Assembly (NCBI GenBank): GCA_015063125.1
Contig: SUTB01000003.1
Location: forward strand, 62,001 to 126,000
Length of the DNA stretch: 64,000 nucleotides
DNA from: Thermoplasmata archaeon
GTDB taxonomy: Archaea > Thermoplasmatota > Thermoplasmata > Methanomassiliicoccales > Methanomethylophilaceae
Direction of reading: 5' to 3'
Below the pieces are notes generated by a model, which made no database searches, was not told where the DNA came from, and saw only the letters and a program-made list of their open reading frames with translations. This document shows positions 42,835-51,369 of the stretch, one piece after another (within the stretch, counting starts at the first letter, position 1; each line of letters starts with the position of its first letter). The position numbers and the translations under genes were made by a program.

Positions 42835-43296
42835 TAACCAAAAAAATCAGGTATCCAGTTGAGTAAAATGAGTGGCCAGGGCGAGAGTCACAACCCCCCA
42901 TCCAGTCATCTCACAACCACCCTTTATTGTCAGGAAATAAGTGAATTCGACCCCGGATACTGTCCGTTGTGAGTCATTTCGCGCTCTTTCATTCTCTACT
43001 CTTCTTGTTGTAGATTTCAAAGCAGTCTAGTGCAAACTCTTTACGGTGCTCCGGCACCGGTCAAAATCTATCGACAAAGACAGAACAGAGGAATAAAAAC
43101 GTCAGAAGAACAGAAACAGAATTTAGCAAACGCAGTTAAGAAACCCAATCAGACAGAGGGCAGCATACGGCAAGGATTCCATCGAACAGATGGGATCATC
43201 GCAATCACCGGCATGAAGCATCAGTGGACATGCTCATTGTCCGCTCACAAAATACTATATCATCATTCCTTATCTCGGCAAGTACAGGGTACGCAA
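42835..43296. other. Gene-poor stretch at the left end of an insertion remnant
   Basis: 462 bp without a supported gene. It begins with a copy of the tRNA-Ala 3' end (42868-42886). Base composition is more A-rich than the host genes. A frame from 43030 joins the DUF3800 frame, but its N-terminal 89 codons look random. TACTATATC (about 43252-43260) could be the TATA box of the broken gene. Confidence 0.5.
42868..42886. repeat. Left copy of 19-bp tRNA-Ala end repeat (possible att site)
   Basis: ATGAGTGGCCAGGGCGAGA matches 44061-44079 (ATGAGTGGACAGGGCGAGA) with one difference. The right copy covers the 3' end of tRNA-Ala plus five flanking bases. Copies are 1,193 bp apart in direct orientation. 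Confidence 0.55.
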
Positions 43297-43850
43297 ATGA
43301 CATGGCTTATCGCGATAGATGAATCAGGGGACCTTGGATCCGATTCCAGATTCTTTTCTATGGCAGCCATTGTCACCAGGCGTGTCCGTTCTTTGGTCCA
43401 GTCTTCAAGAAGATCCCGAATCATGATGATGAGTCCAAATTCCATAACTCGTCTGAATAGGAGATCGCAGGGATCCTATCTTCTCTGATCGCTACGGATT
43501 CCCAGATAGTGTATATCACCGTGGATAAGCATGATTACACATCTCCCTTTTATGGGATGAAAGGTAACAAGCTATACGGCGCCGTACTCCGTGATCTCCT
43601 AGATAGATCATTGGGATCGATCTCCGGTCACGATACCACCGTATTTGTCGATCGCAGCAGGTTCATCTCTTTGGAAGAGCTCCAATCCATGGCCAAGGAA
43701 CTGTCTGTCCAGCACAGATGTGCTTTAAAGAAATGCGAGAAGCATACTTCGCATCAGAACAAATGCATCCAGGTGGCGGATTATGTGGTGGGTGCAATCA
43801 ACAGACATTATGAGAACGATGACGAGAGGTTCGTATCATTATTGTCGTAG
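43297..43850 (+). pseudogene. Broken DUF3800-family gene (frameshift and in-frame amber)
   Basis: First frame from 43297: MTWLIAIDESGDLGSDSRF, the acidic N-terminal motif of DUF3800 proteins, then FSMAAIVTRR. Near 43400 similarity moves to another frame (PVFKKIPNHDDESKFHNSSE), which meets a TAG at about 43459-43461 and continues EIAGILSSLIATDSQIVYITVDKHDY. It ends with NKCIQVADYVVGAINRHYE, the family's C-terminal motif, and a TAG stop. About 184 residues in all, near the family's size. DUF3800 proteins occur with mobile elements and defence loci. Pyrrolysine readthrough could pass the amber but not the frameshift. Confidence 0.75.
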
Positions 43851-44060
43851 AAGATATCCTTTGCCCATAAGAATTAAGGGCCGCACGAGGCGACCGTCTT
43901 ACGGGTCTTATCAGGATGATTATCTATAGTCCTGCCGCATATATAAGACATTTTGCAGCTGTCCTGGTTGGCTCTCGTATCGAAATTCATTACTTTCCTG
44001 ACAATTGTCCACGTGGCGGACAAGGTTTCTGTCCACTTTTGGACAATCTGGTTAGAGAAG

Positions 44061-44079
44061 ATGAGTGGACAGGGCGAGA
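44061..44079. repeat. Right copy of 19-bp repeat at the tRNA-Ala 3' end
   Basis: Direct, 18/19 identical partner of 42868-42886. Covers the last 14 bases of tRNA-Ala and five bases beyond. Typical location for an integrase attachment site. Confidence 0.55.
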
Positions 44080-44138
44080 TTCGAACTCGCGACCTCTACA
44101 ATGCCAATGTAACGATCTTCCAACTGATCTACCTGCCC
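44066..44138 (-). tRNA. tRNA-Ala (GGC)
   Basis: 73 nt. Acceptor GGGCAGG pairs with CCTGTCC, including the G3-U70 pair that identifies alanine tRNAs. Anticodon stem TTACA/TGTAG encloses TTGGCAT with anticodon GGC. T-loop GTTCGAA. CCA not encoded. Confidence 0.93.
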
Positions 44139-44203
44139 AGTGGATAACCGCACATAGCCTTGCTGTTATTAAACCTTTGGATGAGCTGGAGAACGGAAAA
44201 AGC

Positions 44204-45592
44204 TCAGTTCTGGTCGAACCTGTAAACCTCGCCCTCGATCCTGGTGGGGTACTTGTTGTTGACACAGGCCAGGCACAGGTCCTCTCCCTTGAATCCGATG
44301 GCTTCGATGAGTCCCTCGAGGCTGATGTAACCGAGGCTGTCCGCTCCGATGATCTCGCGGATCTCTTCGATGGAGTGCTTGTTGGCGATGAACTGGTCCC
44401 TTGTCTTCATGTCTACGCCGTAGAAGCAAGGTGCGATGACAGGGGGGCATCCGATGCGGACATGGACCTCCTTCGCTCCGGCGTCCTTGAGCATGCCGAT
44501 GAGGATCTTCAGGGTCGTTCCCCTGACGATGCTGTCGTCGATGATCAGGACCTTCTTACCGCTGACAGCGCTCCTGATGGGAATCATCTTCATAGAGACC
44601 GCAGTCTCCCTGAGCTTCTGCTCGGGCAGGATGAATGTCCTTCCTGCTGCACGGTTCTTCATGAATCCTTCCTCGTACGGGATACCTGCCTCGATCGCGT
44701 AACCGATGGCGTGCGCACGTCCCGAATCGGGTATGGGCATGACGAAATCGACATCTGCCGGGCACTCTCTGGCCAGGACCCTTCCGATCTCCCTGCGGAC
44801 ATCGTACACGGTCCTTCCGTCGATGACTGAATCTGGCCTAGCGAAGTAAACCCACTCGAACATGCAGTGGGCCTTCGGATGCTTCGGGTTCTCGGCGGGT
44901 GTGAACTTGTAGGAAGTGCTGGTGATCTCGCAGATCTCTCCGGGCTCCACGTCCCTTATGACCTCTCCCTTGAGGGCCTCGATCGCTGAGCTCTCAGACA
45001 CTAGGATGTATCCGCCATTCAATTTTCCTAGGATCAAGGGCCTGAATCCGTACCTGTCCCTGAATCCGTAGGTCTTGCCGTTGATGGTGAATACGACAGA
45101 ATATGCTCCGTCGAGCTCGTCCATGATCTTGTGGACAGCATCGGTGGGGCTGTAGTCAACGAGATACTTTCCGAGGAGCCTGAGGATCAATTCGCTGTCG
45201 GACTGGGTAAAGAAGACCCAACCCTCCTTCATGTACTTCTCTTTCAGCTCGTTGTAGTTGGTGAGCTCGCCGTTGTGTGCGACTGCGATCTCACCGAAAT
45301 TAGTGGCGACGTTCAATGGCTGGGCGTTCTCGTAGCCGTTTGCGCCCAGGGTCGCGTACCTGACGTGACCGATTCCCGACTTACCGGGTAATTTAGAAAG
45401 GGAACCCGTCGGGATTGCGTCGTTGACCAATCCCTGACCTTTGATGGTGCGGATCGCCGCACCGTTGTAAACGGATATCCCTGCGCTTTCCTGTCCGCGG
45501 TGCTGTATAATCATCAGGGCCGTGTAGATATCAGAGGCTACGTCGTAATCGGCAGAAATCGCGACTACACCGCAACTGTGATTCACGGCCAT
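44204..45592 (-). CDS. purF: Amidophosphoribosyltransferase
   Basis: 462 residues. First step of purine synthesis: PRPP + glutamine to phosphoribosylamine. N-terminal Ntn glutaminase with MAVNHSCGVVAIS; Cys7 is the likely nucleophile after removal of a short propeptide. Then IQHRGQESAGIS, GIGHVRYATLGANG and AVAHNGELTNY. Phosphoribosyltransferase loop VLIIDDSIVRGTTLK at about residues 343-357. Two later Cys (CPPVIAPC, CLAC) fit the Fe-S type enzymes. It follows eL37 on the same strand by 6 bp, so the two are co-transcribed. Confidence 0.97.
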   Translation of the reverse strand: MAVNHSCGVVAISADYDVASDIYTALMIIQHRGQESAGISVYNGAAIRTIKGQGLVNDAIPTGSLSKLPGKSGIGHVRYATLGANGYENAQPLNVATNFGEIAVAHNGELTNYNELKEKYMKEGWVFFTQSDSELILRLLGKYLVDYSPTDAVHKIMDELDGAYSVVFTINGKTYGFRDRYGFRPLILGKLNGGYILVSESSAIEALKGEVIRDVEPGEICEITSTSYKFTPAENPKHPKAHCMFEWVYFARPDSVIDGRTVYDVRREIGRVLARECPADVDFVMPIPDSGRAHAIGYAIEAGIPYEEGFMKNRAAGRTFILPEQKLRETAVSMKMIPIRSAVSGKKVLIIDDSIVRGTTLKILIGMLKDAGAKEVHVRIGCPPVIAPCFYGVDMKTRDQFIANKHSIEEIREIIGADSLGYISLEGLIEAIGFKGEDLCLACVNNKYPTRIEGEVYRFDQN

Positions 45593-45598
45593 CTCGGA

Positions 45599-45772
45599 TC
45601 ACTCACGGAGTTTTGCCCAAGCGTATGTTCTCATCTTTGCGGTCTTTCCGTATCCGCATGAAGCGCATACTCCCTTCCTGACGTGGTATGCGCGCTTTCC
45701 GCACCTGCGGCAGGGGATGTGCGTCTTGTACTTGTTGTGCCTTCCCTGTGCCGGTGTTCCTGCTCCTGACAT
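45599..45772 (-). CDS. rpl37e: Ribosomal protein eL37
   Basis: 57 residues: [20 protein letters not shown], zinc ribbon [10 protein letters not shown] with VCASCGY, basic C-terminus. Large-subunit protein. Start codon ATG 45772 preceded by AAAGGAGAGATCG. Promoter: TATA-like CTATATAGG about 80 bp upstream, giving a leader of about 60 nt. It stands 6 bp before purF. An Sm-like (LSm) gene, a common neighbour elsewhere, is not present. Confidence 0.95.
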   Translation of the reverse strand: MSGAGTPAQGRHNKYKTHIPCRRCGKRAYHVRKGVCASCGYGKTAKMRTYAWAKLRE

Positions 45773-45961
45773 TTTCGATCTCTCCTTTGATTGTGATTTG
45801 TCCCCGCGGACAACGCACCATCACGATATTCCTATCATGGGTGCTAACTTTGGACACCTATATAGAAACTGTATTTTAAGGTATCCCCCTGAAGATGCCT
45901 CTTACAGGAGCCCTCTGGGGGCTGTATCCCCGGGGCATTGATAAATGTGCTGAACGCACCG

Positions 45962-47083
45962 TCAGAGGTCTATGTCCAACACGACGGCGACCTTGTAGTC
46001 GGGATATGCGGATTCGATATCCTTCAGGATGTCGCAGTAGACCGCCTCGCGGTCCTTCATGTCAAAGTCGATGATGACATCGAGATCCATCCTGCGGGCC
46101 TCGCGGTCCAGGAAGAATCCGTGGACCTGCAGCACACCCTCGTGGTTCATGACCCTATCCTTGACGTCGTTGCGGATGCGTGTGGATTCTTCGTCGGTGT
46201 CGATGGCGTAGATTCCTGTGGCGGTGAGGATTATGCCGAACTCCTGGTAGATGCGTGTCGCCAGGGAGCGCTCCAGCCTGTCGATCTCCTTGGCATCCAT
46301 GTCCGATGGGACCTCCACATGGACCGATGCCAGAGTGGTGTTGGGACCATAGCTGTGGATGATCAGGTCGTACACTCCGGTGACCTTCTCCTCCTTCATG
46401 ATGGAGTCTTTGATAGCATCCATCTCTTCCTTGTCGGTGCGCCTGCCGAGGATCTCGTCGACAGCCTCGCTGAACATCTCGATACTGGCCTTGATGATGA
46501 ACACGGAGATCAGCAGTCCGACGTAGGCCTCCAGGCTGATTCCCCAAACGACGAAAATAATGGCGGACAGGAGAACGGATGCAGACAGCACAGCATCGAA
46601 CAGCGCATCCTTTCCGGATGCCACCAGCGAACCCGAGTTGACCTTCTCCCCGACGCCCTTCACATACCTTCCGAGGAAGATCTTCACCAGGACAGCAGAG
46701 GCGATCACTATGAGGGAAACCGTTGAATAATCCGGGACCTCTGGATCGATGATCTTGCCGACAGATTCCGTCAATGCTGTGATTCCTGCATAGAGGACGA
46801 TGGCCGCGATGATCATCGTGGTCAGGTATTCGATCCTTCCGTATCCGAGAGGATGCTTCTTGTCCGGCTTCTTGCCGGCGAGCTTAGTGCCTATGATGGT
46901 GACGACGGAGGACAGCGCATCGCTCAGGTTGTTGACCGCATCCAGGGTGACAGCGATCGAGTTGCTAAGGATTCCCACTATGGCCTTGAACGTGGCCAGA
47001 AGAACGTTCACGACGATGCCGATTATGCTCGTGCGGACTATCTTGGAGTTCCTATCCTGCTGCTGACTGCCTATGTCGTCCAT
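45962..47083 (-). CDS. Cation diffusion facilitator (CDF) metal exporter
   Basis: 373 residues. Six membrane spans (residues about 15-215) then two cytoplasmic metal-binding regions. Motifs: TLDAVNNLSDALSSVVTIIG in helix 2, KHPLGYGRIEYLTTM in the loop before helix 3, and a later DAVLSASVLLSAIIF. Exports Zn, Co, Fe or Mn by proton exchange. The C-terminal part is longer than usual (about 160 residues) and seems to hold two tandem CDF-dimerisation domains. Alone on its transcript. Confidence 0.92.
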   Translation of the reverse strand: MDDIGSQQQDRNSKIVRTSIIGIVVNVLLATFKAIVGILSNSIAVTLDAVNNLSDALSSVVTIIGTKLAGKKPDKKHPLGYGRIEYLTTMIIAAIVLYAGITALTESVGKIIDPEVPDYSTVSLIVIASAVLVKIFLGRYVKGVGEKVNSGSLVASGKDALFDAVLSASVLLSAIIFVVWGISLEAYVGLLISVFIIKASIEMFSEAVDEILGRRTDKEEMDAIKDSIMKEEKVTGVYDLIIHSYGPNTTLASVHVEVPSDMDAKEIDRLERSLATRIYQEFGIILTATGIYAIDTDEESTRIRNDVKDRVMNHEGVLQVHGFFLDREARRMDLDVIIDFDMKDREAVYCDILKDIESAYPDYKVAVVLDIDL

Positions 47084-47115
47084 GTGTGGATGTTAAACCT
47101 ACCCCGTATAAAAGA

Positions 47116-48231
47116 TTAGACGAAAGCGCCTATCGCAGGTGCATCCAGACGGTCCATGTCGTAGAAGATTATGGCTTCCCTCACGCCCTCAGCTCCCACT
47201 CCGGTTCCCATGAAGTGGTCCAGCATGGACATCCTCCAGAGAAGGTCCATGACGGTCACGGCCATGCTGCCGAAGTACGCGTTGGTCATGTCGTCCTCAT
47301 AGCCGTTCTGGTCCATCATCGAGAACACGCTGCCGAGGAAGCTGTCCCTCTGATTGAGGGTGTTGACGTAGTCCGTCAGCACCTTCACTCCCTCGGAGTC
47401 GGGCACCTTCAGCTTGATGTCGGTGGCGTCGGCGAACGCCTTGTGGATGAGATTGCCGTCGTCATCCATCACCATCCACTCTATCCTGCCGTTCTGGGCC
47501 ATGAACATGTTCCAATTCCAATCCTTGTCGCAGTAGACCGGGACGCTCAGGGGATCGTTCGATGACATCGAGTCCATGGCGAGATCCCTGCCCGCCTCCT
47601 CCAGCGACTCCATGTCCAACTGCGTCTCCGGACGGGTGCCCGCCAATGCCATTATCGGCTCTATCTGGGACATGTCCATTATACGGCTGAGGTAAGCGAG
47701 ATCCGTGAACATCGAGACATTCTCGGAAACGGTCATGCGGAGCATGGACGGGTCCTGATAGACGCCGGCCTCCTTGCAGTTAGCATAGAACTCGCGGTAG
47801 ACCTCCTTGGCCTCCGCGATGGCCTCGGTTATCCTAGAATCCGCGGCCTTGATGAGTTCCTTGGCCTCGGTCAGAGCATCGTTGCCCTTGCCTTCCCAAG
47901 CGCCCCTGCAGGAGAGGTCCAATTCGACCTTCACCCTGTCGCTGGCGTAGATATGGTAGGGGAACTGTCTGCAATATGCGGTCCTGTGGTCGTAGACCTT
48001 GCATCTCCTGTTCTCCAGGAAGACGCATGATCCGCATCCCTTCTTCAGCGCCAGAGCGCTGTAGGGCTGGGGCCCCTTCGTCCTCACAAGGAACTGGGGG
48101 TAGTTCTTCTTGAAGAAAGGTCTCTCTTCGGGCAGGACCTCTGGCTGGCAGAGGCAGCACATCCCGCACTGCTCAGGACACGAGACCAGTCTGCCCGTGA
48201 CCTCCGAATAGTCCACTTCGTAATCAGCCAT
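47116..48231 (-). CDS. YkgJ-type cysteine-cluster protein
   Basis: 371 residues. N-terminal Cys cluster: LVSCPEQCGMCCLCQPEV, then KGCGSCVFLENRRCKVYDHR and AYCRQFPY, the CxxxCCxxC-type metal or Fe-S site of the YkgJ/UPF0153 family. The remaining 270 residues are helical with acidic patches and are not typical of the short family members. Starts inside the end of pyrC (8 bp overlap), so it is the last gene of the ArsA-like/pyrC operon. Ends with TAA. Function unknown; possibly redox or metal handling. Confidence 0.8.
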   Translation of the reverse strand: MADYEVDYSEVTGRLVSCPEQCGMCCLCQPEVLPEERPFFKKNYPQFLVRTKGPQPYSALALKKGCGSCVFLENRRCKVYDHRTAYCRQFPYHIYASDRVKVELDLSCRGAWEGKGNDALTEAKELIKAADSRITEAIAEAKEVYREFYANCKEAGVYQDPSMLRMTVSENVSMFTDLAYLSRIMDMSQIEPIMALAGTRPETQLDMESLEEAGRDLAMDSMSSNDPLSVPVYCDKDWNWNMFMAQNGRIEWMVMDDDGNLIHKAFADATDIKLKVPDSEGVKVLTDYVNTLNQRDSFLGSVFSMMDQNGYEDDMTNAYFGSMAVTVMDLLWRMSMLDHFMGTGVGAEGVREAIIFYDMDRLDAPAIGAFV

Positions 48232-49489
48232 AGATATCGACCCCTCTGCTCTCTCCGCAGAACTCTGCTCCTTCGACCTGTACCTCTCCCCTGATTATTA
48301 CTGTATCGGGGAAGATGGCCTCCATGCCTCCGTACTGGCTGTGGCCGCACTTGCTGTGGAGCATCTTTGGATCTATCCTGGTGACCTTCCTCATATCGAA
48401 GATGCTGAAATCGGCATCCATGCCGACTGCGATGTCGCCTTTAGGAAGTGAGAAGGCCTGTCCGGGTGCGTTGGCGCCCATCCTGACGGCTTGCGATAAT
48501 GGGATGATGTCCTTGCGGACCATGTTCATGATGATCGGCATGGTGGTCTCCACACCGGGCATGCCTCCTGGAGCTGAGTCGAAATCCCTGCTCTTCTCCG
48601 TGACCGTATGGGGGGCATGGTCGGTGCCGATCATGGTTATGTCGCCTGCCAGGAACCTCTTGTAGAGCTCGTCGCGATTGTTGATGTCCCTGATGGGCGG
48701 ATTGACCTTGTAGAATGCGTCCTTGTTGCGGTCCACCTCGAACATCATGTGATGCATGGTGACCTCTGTGGTGAACCCTGCCTTCCTGGCCTGATCCAAT
48801 CCCTCGGGCGTCGTGATATGGCAGATGTTGATCTTCTTTCCAGAGAAATGGCTAGCCAGCCTCCTGATGGCGTTGTGCTCGGCCTCGGCCGGGCGGTTCC
48901 TCAGGTGGTCCCTGGTGCAGCTCTCGGGCTCCTTGAGTATCATGGAGTCGTCCTCTGCATGGACGCTCACGCGCTTGCCGGTGGCAAGAGCATCGGATAC
49001 GGCGGGGATCAGCTCCTCGTCGTCATTGAGCAGGATGTTGCCTGTGGTGGAACCCATGAAAAGCTTGAATCCGGGGACCATCTTGGCCAGCATCCCCGCG
49101 TTGATGTTGGGTGTGATCGCTGCGAACAATCCGAAGTCGGTGTATGCCCTTCCTTTGAGGTGGGATTTCTTCGACATCAGGGTATCGACATCGAATACTG
49201 CGGGCTTGGTGTTGGGCATGTCCAGCACCGTCGTCACACCTGCATGGACGGCGGCCAGCGTACCTGTGGAGAAGTCCTCCTTCTCGGTCATGCCGGGGTC
49301 TCTGAGATGGACATGCGGATCGACGAATCCGGGGAGCACGGTCATGCTCGTCCCGAGCTCGATCCTCTTCTCCCCTCCGTTGACATAGCTGCCTACGGCT
49401 ACTATCTTCCCATCGTTGATTCCTATCTCGGTATACTTGAGTTCGCCGTTGACGAACGCTCTTCCCATCAGGACGGTCTCGATATCCAT
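48224..49489 (-). CDS. pyrC: Dihydroorotase
   Basis: 421 residues. Third step of pyrimidine synthesis, cyclising carbamoyl-aspartate. Amidohydrolase motifs: VDPHVHLRDPGMTEKEDF (metal His pair), metal-bridging Lys in GFKLFMGSTTG, SVHAEDDS, ICHITTPEG, and IGTDHAPHTVTEKS. The product is full length and PyrC-like rather than an allantoinase, although the families are close. It follows a small Cys-tailed protein gene by 1 bp and overlaps the next gene. Confidence 0.93.
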   Translation of the reverse strand: MDIETVLMGRAFVNGELKYTEIGINDGKIVAVGSYVNGGEKRIELGTSMTVLPGFVDPHVHLRDPGMTEKEDFSTGTLAAVHAGVTTVLDMPNTKPAVFDVDTLMSKKSHLKGRAYTDFGLFAAITPNINAGMLAKMVPGFKLFMGSTTGNILLNDDEELIPAVSDALATGKRVSVHAEDDSMILKEPESCTRDHLRNRPAEAEHNAIRRLASHFSGKKINICHITTPEGLDQARKAGFTTEVTMHHMMFEVDRNKDAFYKVNPPIRDINNRDELYKRFLAGDITMIGTDHAPHTVTEKSRDFDSAPGGMPGVETTMPIIMNMVRKDIIPLSQAVRMGANAPGQAFSLPKGDIAVGMDADFSIFDMRKVTRIDPKMLHSKCGHSQYGGMEAIFPDTVIIRGEVQVEGAEFCGESRGVDIYG

Positions 49490-49490
49490 G

Positions 49491-49877
49491 TCACTCAGCT
49501 TTCTTCTTTGAGGTCTTCTTCATCGGACAGTTGGAGTTGCATGCGCAGATGATCTGCCTGGTGTTCTTCTCCAGGTCCTCTGCCGCGTCCTTGGCGAATC
49601 CCGGCACCGGGGCCGATTGAAGAAGTGCCTTCATGCCCTCCATGAACTCCAGTCCCGCTGCGATGAAATGCTTCTGGATGTCGGGAGACAACAACATGGA
49701 ATGGATGGCATCGAAAGCTTCCTCGCCCTTCGCCTTGGCGAACTTATTGGTCATGCGGGCCCCCTCGTACGTCGCCATGGCCGCTGCCCTGATGGTATCC
49801 TTCGGGACCTTCATCATGCAGTCGACCAATTCCCTGTTCTGGGCCACGAACCTCTCCAGATCGTCGTTGGTAGTCAT
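49491..49877 (-). CDS. Small helical protein with Cys-rich tail
   Basis: 128 residues. Mainly helical (residues 1-105), then ICACNSNCPMKKTSKKK, a C-x-C-x3-C element that could bind a metal. No family recognised. Start codon overlaps the stop of the ArsA-like gene (ATGA), and pyrC starts 1 bp after its stop. Its fixed place between an ArsA-type ATPase and pyrC suggests a chaperone-linked or metal-linked role, which is inference. Confidence 0.65.
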   Translation of the reverse strand: MTTNDDLERFVAQNRELVDCMMKVPKDTIRAAAMATYEGARMTNKFAKAKGEEAFDAIHSMLLSPDIQKHFIAAGLEFMEGMKALLQSAPVPGFAKDAAEDLEKNTRQIICACNSNCPMKKTSKKKAE

Positions 49878-51052
49878 GGTCGTTTCCTCCTGAATTTTAT
49901 AATGAGTTCATTCTCTATGAAATCTGCGCCCATTACCTCGGCGGACACTAGCGAGTCCGGAAGATGGATGTTGCGCTTATGGCTTCCCACATGGACCATC
50001 AGAGATGTGGCGCTGACGCGGAACAGCTCCACATCGGCAGCCTCAACGAAAGGCATCTTCATCACCAGCATGTCGATGCCGTCCTCTCTGCGGAAACTCA
50101 TCGGACTCTCCGAGGAATACACCTTGATCGGATCCTCCTTGCCGTAGATCTCGTCGGCCATCGCCTCCAGCATGTCCAATCCTCTCAGCTCGGTGTTCCT
50201 CATGCGGCAAATCTTGATCTCCATGGGGTCGAACGCGTTGTGGATCTCGCCCATGTGGAACTCCTGCTCCTTGGCCTTCTCGTCGAAAATGCCGGAATTC
50301 AGGAACTCGTCAGGGATGACCTTGTTGACGACCAGCATCTCCACGTTCCTGTTGTACAGGCTGAGATAGGTGTAGGCGCGCATGGTCTCCTTGATGACCA
50401 TCTGCTCGGGGTTGAGGACGAGCCTGACGGTGGTTAGCTTTGGATTGTCCAGGATCTCGCTGACTTTCTGGAAGGTGTTCTTCAGGACATCCACCGTGTC
50501 CATTACCTCGGATGACGGTAGGGGTACGTTGGAGACCCTGCCGACGGTGACACGGGCCAGGGCCATCAGCTTCTTGAAGGTGCTGTAGAACCTCATCACA
50601 TACCAGTTCGCCGCTTCGGGCAGGCTCAGCAACCTGAGCGTCTCACCGGTGGGTGCGGTATCCATCACGATGACGTCGTACTCCCCGCTCTCGTTGAACT
50701 GGTTGACGTAGAAGAGAGCGGAGATCATCTCCATGCCGGGGAATATCGCCATCTCTTCAGCGGTGATGCTCCCCATCCCCTGGGATTCCATGAACTCGAC
50801 CACGTAGGACTGTATGTCAGACCACTTGGTCTTCATCTCGTGGATGATGTCTATCTCGAATGCGTCGAAGTTCTTCGAGATATGCTTGATCTCAGTACCT
50901 AAATCGATCCCCAGGGAATCGCCCAGAGAATGCGCTGAATCGGTGCTCATCAGGAGGGTGCGATGACCCTTCTTGGCCAGCCTGTATGCGGTGGCCGCAG
51001 ATGTCGATGTCTTTCCTACTCCGCCCTTCCCGGTGTAGATGATGAGCCTCAT
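49874..51052 (-). CDS. arsA: ArsA/Get3-family ATPase
   Basis: 392 residues. Deviant-Walker P-loop at the N-terminus (YTGKGGVGKTSTSAATAYR), STDSAHSLGDSLG switch, and DTAPTGETLRLLSLPEA (A-loop). One ATPase half only, as in Get3 rather than double ArsA. Cys ligands of arsenite are not evident, and no arsB lies nearby, so a Get3-like role in membrane-protein targeting or another client role is likelier than arsenic export. Heads a four-gene operon with pyrC. Confidence 0.9.
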   Translation of the reverse strand: MRLIIYTGKGGVGKTSTSAATAYRLAKKGHRTLLMSTDSAHSLGDSLGIDLGTEIKHISKNFDAFEIDIIHEMKTKWSDIQSYVVEFMESQGMGSITAEEMAIFPGMEMISALFYVNQFNESGEYDVIVMDTAPTGETLRLLSLPEAANWYVMRFYSTFKKLMALARVTVGRVSNVPLPSSEVMDTVDVLKNTFQKVSEILDNPKLTTVRLVLNPEQMVIKETMRAYTYLSLYNRNVEMLVVNKVIPDEFLNSGIFDEKAKEQEFHMGEIHNAFDPMEIKICRMRNTELRGLDMLEAMADEIYGKEDPIKVYSSESPMSFRREDGIDMLVMKMPFVEAADVELFRVSATSLMVHVGSHKRNIHLPDSLVSAEVMGADFIENELIIKFRRKRP

Positions 51053-51139
51053 GCCATCCTACTGGACATCGTAATATATAAAATTCAACGACCGAACAAC
51101 ACAACGAGCGTTGGATCACAGTATCATGAGAAGAAGAGA

Positions 51140-51248
51140 TGGTGCCGGGAATGGGGTTCGAACCCATGACCTTCGGATTTCCCTGGAAGAGGTCTAATTG
51201 ACCAGAACCCTATGAGTCCGACGCTCCACCAGGCTGAGCCACCCCGGC
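51140..51248 (-). tRNA. tRNA-Met (CAT), elongator type, with a 32-nt intron and encoded CCA
   Basis: Acceptor GCCGGGG pairs with TCCCGGC. Anticodon stem TCGGA/TCCGA encloses C-T-C-A-T-A, then A after the intron. Exon 1 51248-51211, intron 51210-51179, exon 2 51178-51143, then genomic CCA (51142-51140). The intron again lies between positions 37 and 38, as in archaeal bulge-helix-bulge introns. Elongator rather than initiator because the acceptor starts with a G-C pair. Confidence 0.9.
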
Positions 51249-51340
51249 CTTGTGCAGGAGATTGGCTTGTTCGTTATAAGGGTTTCTATCGGGGTAAGAT
51301 GGAAGCCAGAATCAGAAAATGAAGAAGAAAAGGGGTTTGA

Positions 51341-51361
51341 AGCCCCCGGCGTACCGGGGCT
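51341..51361 (-). terminator. Terminator of the eS1 gene
   Basis: On the minus strand, AGCCCCGG, a loop and CCGGGGGCT, followed by TCAAACCCCTTTTCTTCTTC. 8 bp past the stop. Confidence 0.6.
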
Positions 51362-51369
51362 GATGAAAT

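Noticed and set aside
43030-43296. 89-codon N-terminal extension of the DUF3800 remnant
   Set aside because: No similarity and unusual composition; a promoter-like TACTATATC lies within it.
43297-43850. DUF3800 gene as a working pyrrolysine protein
   Set aside because: Reading the amber would not fix the separate frameshift, so a pseudogene is more likely.
45603-45857. 84-codon minus frame overlapping eL37
   Set aside because: The eL37 frame with its zinc ribbon is the real gene; this is a shifted shadow.
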